Shown here one piece after another: positions 9,846 through 17,870 of a stretch of DNA of 64,000 nt. Position 1 is the stretch's first letter. The number at the start of each line of letters is the position of its first letter. Under the pieces are notes generated by a model, which had not been told where the DNA came from, ran no database searches, and saw only the letters and a program-made list of their open reading frames with translations. The stretch is from assembly GCA_015057705.1 (NCBI GenBank), contig SVDU01000018.1:45380-109379 (forward strand). Reading direction: 5' to 3'. The translations under genes were made by a program, and so were the position numbers. Source of the stretch: Paenibacillaceae bacterium (GTDB taxonomy: Bacteria > Bacillota > Clostridia > Lachnospirales > Lachnospiraceae).

Positions 9846-9881
9846 AAAAAAAGCAGGCAGTGAAATTACTGTCTGCTTTTT
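9846..9881. terminator. Bidirectional terminator
   Basis: AAAAAGCAGGCAGT pairs with ACTGTCTGCTTTTT, with A and T tracts on both sides. It lies between convergent genes and can serve the GH1 gene and the minus-strand DUF2798 gene. Confidence 0.88.
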
Positions 9882-9903
9882 CTGAACAAATGGCTGCTCT
9901 AAA

Positions 9904-10362
9904 TTATAAGTTCTCTGTTTCCTTAAAAATAAATCGAAAAATAAGTCTGACAACTGGTCCGCAATAAAACATCTGATATAAAATTGCCATTGGGAAATTC
10001 ATTGCCCACGTCTGTATCCAGGTACCAATCCCCGGCTCTTTGAAAAGTATTGTGGCGATCAGACTCATAATCGGGCACATAATGCAACAAATGCAGATCG
10101 ATATTGCATATGTAATAAATTGAGGTCTGTCATCCGGTCTTATCACTTTAAAAGCAAGCATCTTTGCTAATTTCCCTACCACAAAGAATTCCAAAATAAA
10201 TGCAATTGGAGCCATGACAGGCAATTCATGAAGTGCTGCAATAAATGTCCCGGTTGTAATCCCTCTCATATTCAGGGCGACGTTGTAAACAATCATTCCA
10301 TATACCATTACAACTGCCATGATAGCAGTAAAAATGACGTCTTCAAATTTGTTTTTTGGCAT
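9904..10362 (-). CDS. DUF2798-family membrane protein
   Basis: The 152-residue product has four hydrophobic segments arranged as two similar halves, each beginning with an FT/ITYAI-type helix followed by a P-rich loop, the DUF2798 duplication pattern. The start is the codon at 10362 because AAGGAGG lies eight bases upstream on the minus strand; a longer frame reaches 10407 without a ribosome site. Function is unknown. It is a single-gene unit ending at the shared terminator. Confidence 0.75.
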   Translation of the reverse strand: MPKNKFEDVIFTAIMAVVMVYGMIVYNVALNMRGITTGTFIAALHELPVMAPIAFILEFFVVGKLAKMLAFKVIRPDDRPQFITYAISICICCIMCPIMSLIATILFKEPGIGTWIQTWAMNFPMAILYQMFYCGPVVRLIFRFIFKETENL

Positions 10363-10460
10363 AAAAAAATCCTCCTTAATGATTATGAATGTGTTGTTCG
10401 TTATCATCCGGGAGGAGTGTGCGTTTCCAATTATGTACCATATTTAAAATTAGCTCAGTT

Positions 10461-10489
10461 AGTATAACACAAAAATTAATAGTATGTAA
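10461..10489 (-). promoter_or_regulatory. Putative minus-strand promoter for the DUF2798 gene
   Basis: Read on the minus strand, TTACAT and TATACT are separated by 17 bases and lie about 100 bases upstream of the chosen start codon. Confidence 0.45.
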
Positions 10490-10527
10490 GCTTTTATTTT
10501 GTTTTTTTAATAAATTCAGATTTTCTC

Positions 10528-10680
10528 GTGGAAGAATTTGATCCCGGATTCACACCCGATCATAAGTATGTTGAGATACTGGATATTGTAAAATCGGTAG
10601 CGGAGTGCGCTGACATCATGGACGCCAAAATACTGGTGTCAGGCGGTAGGGGTATTGGCGGACCGGACAACGTCTGTATT
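10528..10680 (+). pseudogene. Remnant of electron-transfer flavoprotein alpha subunit (etfA)
   Basis: A short frame contains VEILDIVKSVAECADIMDAK followed by ILVSGGRGIGGPDN. The SGGRGxG stretch and the helix before it are characteristic of the middle of EtfA. No start region, no FAD-binding C-terminal domain and no ribosome site are present, and similarity ends around 10670. The neighbouring genes are not acyl-CoA metabolism genes. This is most simply debris of a deleted or rearranged etf operon. Confidence 0.6.
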
Positions 10681-10711
10681 TATAGCAGCAAAGCCGAGTC
10701 CAGTTACTTCC

Positions 10712-10786
10712 ATGATCCTGTTGGTAAGTGGAATCATCATCATTCTGGGAACTATAATTATAGTAATTAAAAATCGTAAATTATAA
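10712..10786 (+). pseudogene. Remnant of a membrane-anchor C-terminus
   Basis: In a different frame from the etfA remnant, codons read MILLVSGIIIILGTIIIV then KNRKL and a stop, the usual form of a C-terminal membrane anchor with a positive tail. The frame upstream (AAKPSPVTS) gives a Pro/Ser-rich linker with no start. It looks like the end of a lost surface protein joined to the etfA fragment. Confidence 0.35.
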
Positions 10787-10853
10787 ATATGAACCAGCGG
10801 GCAGCAGGATTTACGCCTGCTGGTCTTTGTATATTACATGTCTCGTGTATTAA

Positions 10854-12056
10854 CTATGCCCTGTATCTTTTTCTGTAATTTGTTGGAGTTTCCCCATAAT
10901 ACTTTTTAAATACCTTAATAAAATAATTAGCATCAGATATGCCCACGGAACTGCTGATTTCCTGCATGGTCATATCGGTGCTGGAGAGCAGAATGGAGGC
11001 TTGCTTCATTCTGCTTTTTTGCAGATATGAATTTGGCGTAATACCGGTCTCTTTCCGGAATACGGAAATCAGATGATTGAGAGATACGTTTAGTTCATCG
11101 GCAAGTTCTTTCAGTTTGATATCTTTGTAGTATTGATGGTCAAAAAAGTATAAAGCACTTTGTACCAGGAAACTATATTTCTCCTCTTTATAATGATGAA
11201 TTACATTACAGAACTCACGTATCATTTTTTCCTTTGCAGTTAGTATTTCTTCTACACTTTTTGCGTTATGGGTGATTGCAGTATTCTGAGACGAGAGTCT
11301 GTCTACAACAATTGCAGGAAGACCCGCACGCAGCGCAGCAAGTCTTACGGTTGTTCGGGTAATCGCTGCTCCAATTCGCTCATTTTCCAGGGTAGTACCA
11401 ATGCGTTTTAGATAGGCTACATCCATCTGCATATTATGAAGATTAAAAATAGCCGATCTGGAGTTTCCGTTTTCAATCGCCTGAATGAAATGCTGCTCAT
11501 AGGTGTAGCGTTTTTCAAGAAGTTCTGTATAATGTTCCCTGGTTACGTATTCCTCCGGGATTATCTCTGGTAAATTAAAAAAATTCACATGCTGAATCTG
11601 TTTTTCCGGAGCATGAGGGCAGACTGTATGAATCAGTGAGGTAACCATGCGGAAAAGTTCAGATTCTTTTATGACAGGAAGGGAGCTTAAATAAGAAAAA
11701 AAGTCTGTCTTACTGAGGTTGGTTATTTTGTATTGCTCAAAAATAGTACGTGCATCTTTGTCCGTCATAAGCAGAGTGCAAAAAGGCCCTAAAACGATTG
11801 GGTTTTCTTCAATAAAAAAAATAACCAAATGCACCATAAACGCATCCGTAAGATAATAGATACTGTCCGGAGTGAATCGTTCCGTATAAAGTTTCAGTAT
11901 TTCACTGTTAAAAAAAGCCTGCACCTTGTGCATTCGATTTTTATATATGAATCCTTCAATCTGCTCCTCCTGTTCAAGTATGTTAATCTGCAAATGATAA
12001 AAATCCTGAATCAGTGAGGAGGCAACTTTATATCTTTCGTAAGTACTATTTCTCAT
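10854..12056 (-). CDS. AraC-family transcriptional regulator
   Basis: The 400-residue protein ends in a two-HTH AraC/XylS DNA-binding domain (about 300-400): LKELADELNVSLNHLISVFRK then the second helix pair in MQEISSSVGISDANYFIKVFKKYYGETP. The first 280 residues are a helical sensor region of the kind found in large AraC-type regulators of sugar loci, without a recognisable cupin. It is divergent from the GPH transporter and GH2 glycosidase genes across a 129-base gap and probably controls them. Confidence 0.88.
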   Translation of the reverse strand: MRNSTYERYKVASSLIQDFYHLQINILEQEEQIEGFIYKNRMHKVQAFFNSEILKLYTERFTPDSIYYLTDAFMVHLVIFFIEENPIVLGPFCTLLMTDKDARTIFEQYKITNLSKTDFFSYLSSLPVIKESELFRMVTSLIHTVCPHAPEKQIQHVNFFNLPEIIPEEYVTREHYTELLEKRYTYEQHFIQAIENGNSRSAIFNLHNMQMDVAYLKRIGTTLENERIGAAITRTTVRLAALRAGLPAIVVDRLSSQNTAITHNAKSVEEILTAKEKMIREFCNVIHHYKEEKYSFLVQSALYFFDHQYYKDIKLKELADELNVSLNHLISVFRKETGITPNSYLQKSRMKQASILLSSTDMTMQEISSSVGISDANYFIKVFKKYYGETPTNYRKRYRA

Positions 12057-12079
12057 TTTTCTTCCTTTCCAAATAATAC

Positions 12080-12122
12080 TGTGATAAATTGCTATTATAA
12101 ATGATATTATTCTATCACAAAA
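12080..12122. promoter_or_regulatory. Inverted repeat and minus-strand promoter in the divergent gap
   Basis: TGTGATA (12080-12086) and TATCACA (12113-12119) form a seven-base inverted repeat. On the minus strand TTTTGT (12117-12122) and TATAAT (12094-12099) are spaced by 17 bases, so the repeat brackets the promoter of the AraC gene. It is a candidate operator for that regulator or for a global regulator. Confidence 0.4.
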
Positions 12123-12185
12123 ATAATATATATGCTATCTTAAATACGCGCAGCTGATCAAGTTTAAGAAAACAGGGAGGACATT

Positions 12186-13697
12186 ATGGATAGCAGCTCA
12201 AATGAAAAGATTAAAAGATATATGAAGGAGGATGGAATACATTTCGTTCCGGTTTGGCGGATTTTCGGATTCAGCGGAGCGAATATGGCAGTTAACCTTT
12301 ATATGGGTATCACTATGATTATGTCATATTATCTCAATGGATATGTGGGGATGGCAGTAGTATTGGCATCCAGCTTTTCAACAATTATGCGTTTGTGGGA
12401 CGGGGTTACAGATCCCATAGTAGGTTTCTTAATTGACAGGTTCGGCGGACGGTTTGGAAAAACCAGGCTATGTCTTGTAATCGGTGGAACAATGTTGTTC
12501 GTCAACAGTTTCCTCATGTTCAATGTGACGGACCGTTTACCGGAAACTGGCATCAGAACAATATTTTTTGTTGTATTCACTCTTTTATATTATATTGGTT
12601 ATACATTTTTAAATATCAGTAATCATGTTGGAAATGTGTGTCTGACAAACGACCCGTCTCAGAGACCAATACTCAGCATTGTGGGAACTGTGATTGTGCG
12701 TGTTATGCGGGCTGTGATGACAGTTGTTGTCGCATCACTGGCCGTAAAGTATGGATCACTTAAAAGTGCGGACTTATTCCATGAGTACTGGCTGATTGTT
12801 GCACTTCTTGCCACACTTGGTATTGTTATTGCTTATATATCAATTGCACCAAAGGACATTCGTTTTTTCAGTGACACAAGCACAAAAAAAGCGCCTCAGG
12901 TAAAGATGTCGGATTATATTCAGGTACTTTTAAAGAACCGTCCGCTTCAGATGATGATTGTAACAAGAGCCACCGATATGCTTGCAAATACCTGTAAGAC
13001 AAGTGCGATTGTACTTGTTCTTTACGGGATTGCTGCAGGAAATTATAAGCTTTCCGGCGGCTGGACCATGTACACCACAGTAATCGGACTGGTAATGATG
13101 ACTTTAGGAATTGGCACCATAGGAAGAAAACTTGGCTTAAAAAAAGCCATGCAGCTTGGCAGCTGGGGAGTCGTTGTTATGGATGCGCTGGCAATCGTTT
13201 TATGGCTGCTCTGCGATCCTAAGACTTTGAATCTTCCAGGTTATACAAATGGCTACGGTCAGGCATTTACAGGATTTTCCTTCTTTACAATTATGCTGTT
13301 CCTGGTTTCCGTCGTAGGCGGAGGATTTCAGATGATTACCAGTTCCATTATTCCTCCTATGATTGCGGACGTTACTGATTATGAGGCAAGCAGAAGCGGA
13401 AAGTATATTCCTGGCATGGTAGGAACGTTATTCAGTTTCATGGATAAGATGATTTCTTCCTTTGGTCCTCTTTTAGTAGGGGTTGGTTTTGCTGCCATTG
13501 GATTTGGGGATAAATTTCCTGATCTTAATACACCTTACAGCGCCTCCCTGTTAATGATTGCAATTGTATTCTACTATGGTCTTGAATTAATCGGAGCGTT
13601 ATTTAATATCGGAGCCATGAAATTTTACGACCTGACGCCGGAAAAAATGAAAAGTATTGAAGAAATTATTTATAAGATGAGGGAAACAAATGAATAA
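12186..13697 (+). CDS. GPH-family glycoside/cation symporter
   Basis: The 503-residue inner-membrane protein has about twelve hydrophobic segments and the MelB/GPH motif RLWDGVTDPIVGFLIDRF followed by GGRFGKTR, the cation-binding and loop signature. The family couples uptake of glycosides, pentosides or hexuronides to Na+ or H+. A GGGAGG site precedes the ATG. Its end overlaps the GH2 gene by eight bases, so the symporter probably supplies that enzyme's substrate, a beta-galactoside or beta-glucuronide. Confidence 0.88.
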   Translation: MDSSSNEKIKRYMKEDGIHFVPVWRIFGFSGANMAVNLYMGITMIMSYYLNGYVGMAVVLASSFSTIMRLWDGVTDPIVGFLIDRFGGRFGKTRLCLVIGGTMLFVNSFLMFNVTDRLPETGIRTIFFVVFTLLYYIGYTFLNISNHVGNVCLTNDPSQRPILSIVGTVIVRVMRAVMTVVVASLAVKYGSLKSADLFHEYWLIVALLATLGIVIAYISIAPKDIRFFSDTSTKKAPQVKMSDYIQVLLKNRPLQMMIVTRATDMLANTCKTSAIVLVLYGIAAGNYKLSGGWTMYTTVIGLVMMTLGIGTIGRKLGLKKAMQLGSWGVVVMDALAIVLWLLCDPKTLNLPGYTNGYGQAFTGFSFFTIMLFLVSVVGGGFQMITSSIIPPMIADVTDYEASRSGKYIPGMVGTLFSFMDKMISSFGPLLVGVGFAAIGFGDKFPDLNTPYSASLLMIAIVFYYGLELIGALFNIGAMKFYDLTPEKMKSIEEIIYKMRETNE

Positions 13698-15927
13698 ATT
13701 ATCATTTAATGAGAGATGGGAATTCTTAAAATTACCGGATGGTGATATATTGAATCCTATTACACCGGAGACATCGAGTGAGAATGATTATTGCAAGGTC
13801 ACACTCCCTCATACATGGTATACAGACGAAGATCAATACCGGGGTCTGGCTGTTTACCGGAAAATGCTTCTGGTCTCGGAAGAATGGCAGAATGTATTTC
13901 TGGAATTTGAAGGTGCAGATCAGCATTGCAAAGTCTTTGTGAACGGAATACAGATTGGGGAACACCGGGGAGCATATTCCTGTTTCCGGGTTGAGTTACC
14001 GGTAACGTTTTTGGCGGAAAAGGAACTGTGTTTAGAAGTATATGTCAGTAATGCTGAAAACCAGACAATATCGCCTATCTTTGGTGACTTCACCATTTTT
14101 GGGGGCCTTTATCGCAATGTGAACTTACTGATAACAGAAAAAGAGCATTTTGATTATCTATATTATGGAACCAATGGAATAATCGCCAGTTCCAGTCTGG
14201 ATGGTGAAACGGGATTACTGGAGATTGAATCTCACGTAATTGCACCAGATGGAGCAATGATTCATTATCAGGTTATAAATGATGATGGTAATGTAACAAC
14301 ACAGGTTACGGAACTGGCAAATGAAACAGTCAGAATTCAGACCCCACATCCTTACTTATGGAATGGAAAAGGAGAGGGCAGACTCTATGTACTGCGCGCA
14401 ACTTTGCTTATAAATGGGAAAGAGGTAGATCAGGTTTGTGAAAAAATTGGTTTTCGCAGCATAAAAATGGATGCTGAGACTGGTTTTTATTTAAATGGCC
14501 ATAAAGAAAAAATCCGTGGTGTATCCATGCATCAGGATTTTGCAGGAGTATTTTCGGCTGTTAAGAAAGAGCATCAGGATATTAATTTTAAGTTAATTCA
14601 TGAAATCGGAGCAAATGCCCTTCGGCTTTCCCATTATCAGCATCCACAGTATCATTATGATTGCTGCGATGAGGAAGGATATATTGTATGGGCAGAGATC
14701 CCCATGCTTAAAATGACTGAGGACAGAGAACTGTTTGAAAACGCAAAGTACCAGCTTACTGAAATAATTCTACAAAATATTCACCATCCATCTATCTGCT
14801 TCTGGGGAATACAAAATGAAATAGCCATGTTTAAGGATGCGCCTTACATGCATGAATTGTGCCGTGAATTATATTCCTATGCCCGTGAATTAGATGATAC
14901 AAGACTGATAACGGGAGCAAACCTCTATACGGTAAAGTTTGAAAGTGAATTAAACAAGATTACGGATATGATTGGTTATAATATTTATTTTGGCTGGTAT
15001 TATGGTGAGATGAATGATTACGATCATTTTCTGGATCAGTTTCATGCTGCCTGCCCTGATATTCCAATTGGTGTCAGCGAGTATGGAGTTGATACAAACA
15101 CAGCGCTTCATTCCGGGCAGCCGGCAGTGAGAGATTACTCCGAGGAATATCAGGCTTTGTACAGTGAAACTGTGTATCGGATTTTTGACAGCAAGGATTA
15201 TCTGTGGGGAAGCTTTGTGTGGAATATGTTTGACTTTTCCAGCTCCAGAAGGAATGAGGGGGGGAAGAAGTACATTAATCAGAAAGGTCTTGTAACATAT
15301 GACCGTAAAATAAGAAAAGATGCTTTCTATTATTATAAAGCAATGTGGTCAAAAGAACCGTTTCTCCATATCTGCTCCAAACGCTTTGTTAAAAGGGCAG
15401 AAAATGCTGTTGATATAAAAGTATATACAAATCAGAAAGAAGCTGCATTGTATGGAAATCAGGGAAATGAATTAATCTGCTCTGCCCATAACAATGGAAA
15501 TGGTACGGTAATTTTCAAAGATATCCAGTTATTACCGGGGGAAAATTCTTTTGTGGTCCGGAGTTTGGAAACGGATTGTACAGCGGACGAGGTAACTTTT
15601 GAAAAAGTAGAGGAAAAAGAATCCTCCTATCAATTGCCTGATTCCGGTGCTGGTAAAGCAGTACGAAACTGGTTCTTAAAAGAAGATGATCTCATCAGAG
15701 AAGGTTATTTTTCATTGAAGGACAGTGCTTATGATATTACACAAAATCAGGAAGCCATGAAGGTATTTTACAAATTCGCCCCTGTAACTGCCGAAACAGT
15801 AGAAAAGGAAGAAGGAATTCCCTTAGGACTCTCTCTACTTAGTATTCTTGGCCGTGATAAAGACCGTAACCCTGATTTTAAAATGGAAGATTTAAACCAT
15901 ACATTAAATCAGATTAAAAAGTACTAG
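13690..15927 (+). CDS. Glycoside hydrolase family 2 protein
   Basis: The 745-residue cytosolic enzyme starts with a sugar-binding jelly roll (FNERWEFLK, LPHTWYTDEDQYRGLAVYRK, about 1-150), then an immunoglobulin-like domain (150-255) and a TIM barrel. Catalytic residues are the acid/base Glu377 in WGIQNEI and the nucleophile Glu464 in IGVSEYG. The C-terminal region (about 600-700) looks like the DUF4982-type beta domain seen in GH2 beta-galactosidases. Substrate could be a beta-galactoside or beta-glucuronide; the NRRxG and SxNxxK-type specificity signature of glucuronidases is not obvious. It has no signal peptide, which fits import of intact glycoside by the overlapping symporter gene. Confidence 0.88.
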   Translation: MNKLSFNERWEFLKLPDGDILNPITPETSSENDYCKVTLPHTWYTDEDQYRGLAVYRKMLLVSEEWQNVFLEFEGADQHCKVFVNGIQIGEHRGAYSCFRVELPVTFLAEKELCLEVYVSNAENQTISPIFGDFTIFGGLYRNVNLLITEKEHFDYLYYGTNGIIASSSLDGETGLLEIESHVIAPDGAMIHYQVINDDGNVTTQVTELANETVRIQTPHPYLWNGKGEGRLYVLRATLLINGKEVDQVCEKIGFRSIKMDAETGFYLNGHKEKIRGVSMHQDFAGVFSAVKKEHQDINFKLIHEIGANALRLSHYQHPQYHYDCCDEEGYIVWAEIPMLKMTEDRELFENAKYQLTEIILQNIHHPSICFWGIQNEIAMFKDAPYMHELCRELYSYARELDDTRLITGANLYTVKFESELNKITDMIGYNIYFGWYYGEMNDYDHFLDQFHAACPDIPIGVSEYGVDTNTALHSGQPAVRDYSEEYQALYSETVYRIFDSKDYLWGSFVWNMFDFSSSRRNEGGKKYINQKGLVTYDRKIRKDAFYYYKAMWSKEPFLHICSKRFVKRAENAVDIKVYTNQKEAALYGNQGNELICSAHNNGNGTVIFKDIQLLPGENSFVVRSLETDCTADEVTFEKVEEKESSYQLPDSGAGKAVRNWFLKEDDLIREGYFSLKDSAYDITQNQEAMKVFYKFAPVTAETVEKEEGIPLGLSLLSILGRDKDRNPDFKMEDLNHTLNQIKKY

Positions 15928-16007
15928 ATTAGTTATCGAGCCTTAGAAACAGGGGCATTTACAAATTTAGAAATTAAGATTATAATTATTTTAACCATTT
16001 TATCTTT

Positions 16008-16037
16008 GGTATGTTGCGTGTGCAACATACCATTTTT
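16008..16037 (+). terminator. Rho-independent terminator
   Basis: A perfect ten-base-pair stem (GGTATGTTGC with GCAACATACC) around GTGT is followed by ATTTTT, closing the GPH-GH2 operon. Confidence 0.93.
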
Positions 16038-16084
16038 AAATATATGGTAAAGTAAAAAAAGCATAAAAATAACAGGTGAATAAG

Positions 16085-16672
16085 ATGAGCGACAACATAT
16101 ACGTCTATTTATCATCACTGACTGGAAATACGGAGAAGCTTGCAAAGGGCGTATTAGAGAAATTGAGCAGAAAAAATGGTTCATTTTCATTGCATGATAA
16201 TGAGTTTCTGACCTCTTCTGATGGCATTGGAGAACTGGTTATTCTGTTTTTCTGGTGCCGGCGCGGTAATTTAGATTATAACAGCCAGATGTTTTTAGAA
16301 CACTGTAAAAATAAAAAGATTATTGCTGTGGGAACCATGGGAGGTTATCCCTATAGTGAGTATGGTAATAAGGTGAAAAAAGCCGTTTTTCAAACAATCT
16401 CAGAGAACAACATCTGTATGGGAGTATTTCTGTCTCAGGGGAAAATTGACATTCAGCGGACGGAATATCGAAAAAATCTGCCTCCGGAACATCCCCATTT
16501 TTTAGATGAAAAGGGGATCAGACGTCATGAAGAGTCACGTAAGCATCCGGATGAGGCTGATATAGAATGTGCAAGGTCATTTCTGGAGAAGCGAATAACG
16601 GAATATGCAGCTGCCAGCGAAGCTGTATGCATGGATGGGGAACCGTGTATACAATGCGGAATGTGCAATTAA
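16085..16672 (+). CDS. Flavodoxin-like protein with C-terminal cysteine motif
   Basis: The 195-residue product begins with a flavodoxin FMN phosphate loop (YVYLSSLTGNTEKLAKG) and continues with the alternating fold (ELVILFFWCRRG, KIIAVGTMGGYPYSEYG). The tail ends PCIQCGMCN, a CxxCxxC cluster that could bind metal or be redox active. The overall form matches the flavodoxin-like proteins annotated as BilS partners of bilirubin reductase, but no bilirubin reductase gene lies here, so the function is left open. Start ATG 16085 is chosen since AGGTG lies six bases upstream. Confidence 0.75.
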   Translation: MSDNIYVYLSSLTGNTEKLAKGVLEKLSRKNGSFSLHDNEFLTSSDGIGELVILFFWCRRGNLDYNSQMFLEHCKNKKIIAVGTMGGYPYSEYGNKVKKAVFQTISENNICMGVFLSQGKIDIQRTEYRKNLPPEHPHFLDEKGIRRHEESRKHPDEADIECARSFLEKRITEYAAASEAVCMDGEPCIQCGMCN

Positions 16673-16740
16673 GGGCGAAATTAAACAGCTGTATAAAAAA
16701 ACAAACAAGGCAGGCAATACTATTTATTTTTATATAATTA

Positions 16741-16749
16741 TGCTATAAT
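16741..16749 (+). promoter_or_regulatory. Extended -10 promoter
   Basis: TGCTATAAT is a perfect extended -10 element 46 bases before the start codon of the next gene; no good -35 is present. Confidence 0.5.
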
Positions 16750-16794
16750 AGTAATAGTTATCTTTATTCTAATTATTCTGTGGGAGGTTTTGGT

Positions 16795-17070
16795 ATGAAT
16801 CTTTGTATTGGTGACAAGATTACGGTCTGTGAGGAAGATCATGAAAACAATTACAGTGTGGAAGAAATTACAGAAGATTATGTGAAACTGACGAATGGCA
16901 TTACTTACTATTGCAAGGAAAGAGATATTGTTTCTGGGGCTGAGGGAGAAAAAGGACTGATTGCGCGGCAGGTAGTCAACCGGCTCCATCAGGTAGAAGA
17001 TATCAGTTATCAGAAGGCTGTTAAAATTCTGGAAATTCTCATGGATGCAGATGGTGAGACAGAGAATTAA
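16795..17070 (+). CDS. Small hypothetical protein
   Basis: The 91-residue acidic product (MNLCIGDKITVCEEDH at the start) has a beta-rich first half (YSVEEITEDYVKLTNGITYYC) and a helical second half. I recognise no family. A GGAGG site lies seven bases before the ATG and an extended -10 promoter is upstream, so it is probably expressed. It stands alone between the flavodoxin-like and the GntR-TrkA_C genes. Confidence 0.6.
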   Translation: MNLCIGDKITVCEEDHENNYSVEEITEDYVKLTNGITYYCKERDIVSGAEGEKGLIARQVVNRLHQVEDISYQKAVKILEILMDADGETEN

Positions 17071-17076
17071 CATGGC

Positions 17077-17105
17077 TTGTTTTTCGTCTGGTTTTAGGCT
17101 ATACT
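17077..17105 (+). promoter_or_regulatory. Putative promoter of the GntR-TrkA_C gene
   Basis: TTGTTT and TATACT are spaced by 17 bases about 45 bases before the start codon. A second TATAAT occurs at 17121-17126. Confidence 0.45.
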
Positions 17106-17149
17106 AAATCTGTTTTATATTATAATTCAGAAAAGGAAATGATAATCAC

Positions 17150-17788
17150 ATGGACATAGAGCCAAAGACCAGAACCGTTATTCCCCGTTACCAGCAGATT
17201 GCAATCGAGGTGGCAGCCCGCATTGCCAATGGGGAGTACGCAGAAGGTGAGAAGATATATGCCCGTTCTTCCCTTGCGAGCCAGTATGGCGTTTCGCCGG
17301 AAACTGCCCGCAGGTCTATTTGCATACTCAGTGATCTGGGAATTGTATCATCAGAAAAGGGCAGCGGTATTATAATCCGATCCCAGAAAAAGGCAGCGGA
17401 TTATATTCAGCAGAACAGCAAACTGGAGACCATTGACACCCTTAAAGAGAATTTATTAAAGAGTGTATCCCGTCAGAAGAAAGAGATGGACTATTTAAAT
17501 GAGTGTATGAATGACCTCATAGAAGCTTCAGTCCATTTCCGGTCTATGAATCCGTTTATGCCTTTTGAGATTCGGATCACAAAGGACTGCGCTTATTTAA
17601 ACAAGACAGTAACGGAGATACAATTCTGGCAGCATACCGGTGCGACTGTGATCGCTGTCAGCAGAAAGGATCTGGTGATGAAGTCCCCGGGACCCTACGT
17701 GGCGCTGACGGAAGGCGATACCATATATTTTATTGCGCAGGATGATACTGCGGACCGTGTAAAGGGATTTTTATATCCCAATCAATAG
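17150..17788 (+). CDS. GntR-type regulator with TrkA_C domain, BusR-like
   Basis: The 212-residue protein has a GntR winged helix (residues 12-80: RYQQIAIEVAARIANGEYAEGEKI, then SQYGVSPETARRSICILSDLGIV), a coiled-coil region (about 85-130, LKENLLKSVSRQKKEMDYLNE) and a TrkA_C/RCK_C domain (about 140-212, VIAVSRKDLVMKSPGPYVAL). This is the architecture of BusR, which in lactic streptococci represses a betaine transporter and responds to cyclic di-AMP bound by its RCK_C domain. The window also encodes an OpuC-type osmoprotectant transporter at 25754-28453 and the c-di-AMP synthase at 35029. The functional link is inference. Confidence 0.85.
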   Translation: MDIEPKTRTVIPRYQQIAIEVAARIANGEYAEGEKIYARSSLASQYGVSPETARRSICILSDLGIVSSEKGSGIIIRSQKKAADYIQQNSKLETIDTLKENLLKSVSRQKKEMDYLNECMNDLIEASVHFRSMNPFMPFEIRITKDCAYLNKTVTEIQFWQHTGATVIAVSRKDLVMKSPGPYVALTEGDTIYFIAQDDTADRVKGFLYPNQ

Positions 17789-17800
17789 ATTTAGTAACAG

Positions 17801-17835
17801 AAGCCTGAAGGAAAATAAAATTCTTTGGGCTTTTT
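17801..17835 (+). terminator. Probable terminator
   Basis: AAGCC (17801-17805) pairs with GGCTT before a T run at 17831-17835; the middle of the stem is imperfect. Confidence 0.5.
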
Positions 17836-17870
17836 AAGGTTTTTAAAGATACCAAAACGGAGGTGACTGC

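Noticed and set aside
10228..10467. Plus-strand frame opposite the DUF2798 gene
   Set aside because: It is antisense to a clear membrane protein with a good ribosome site and shows no coding features.
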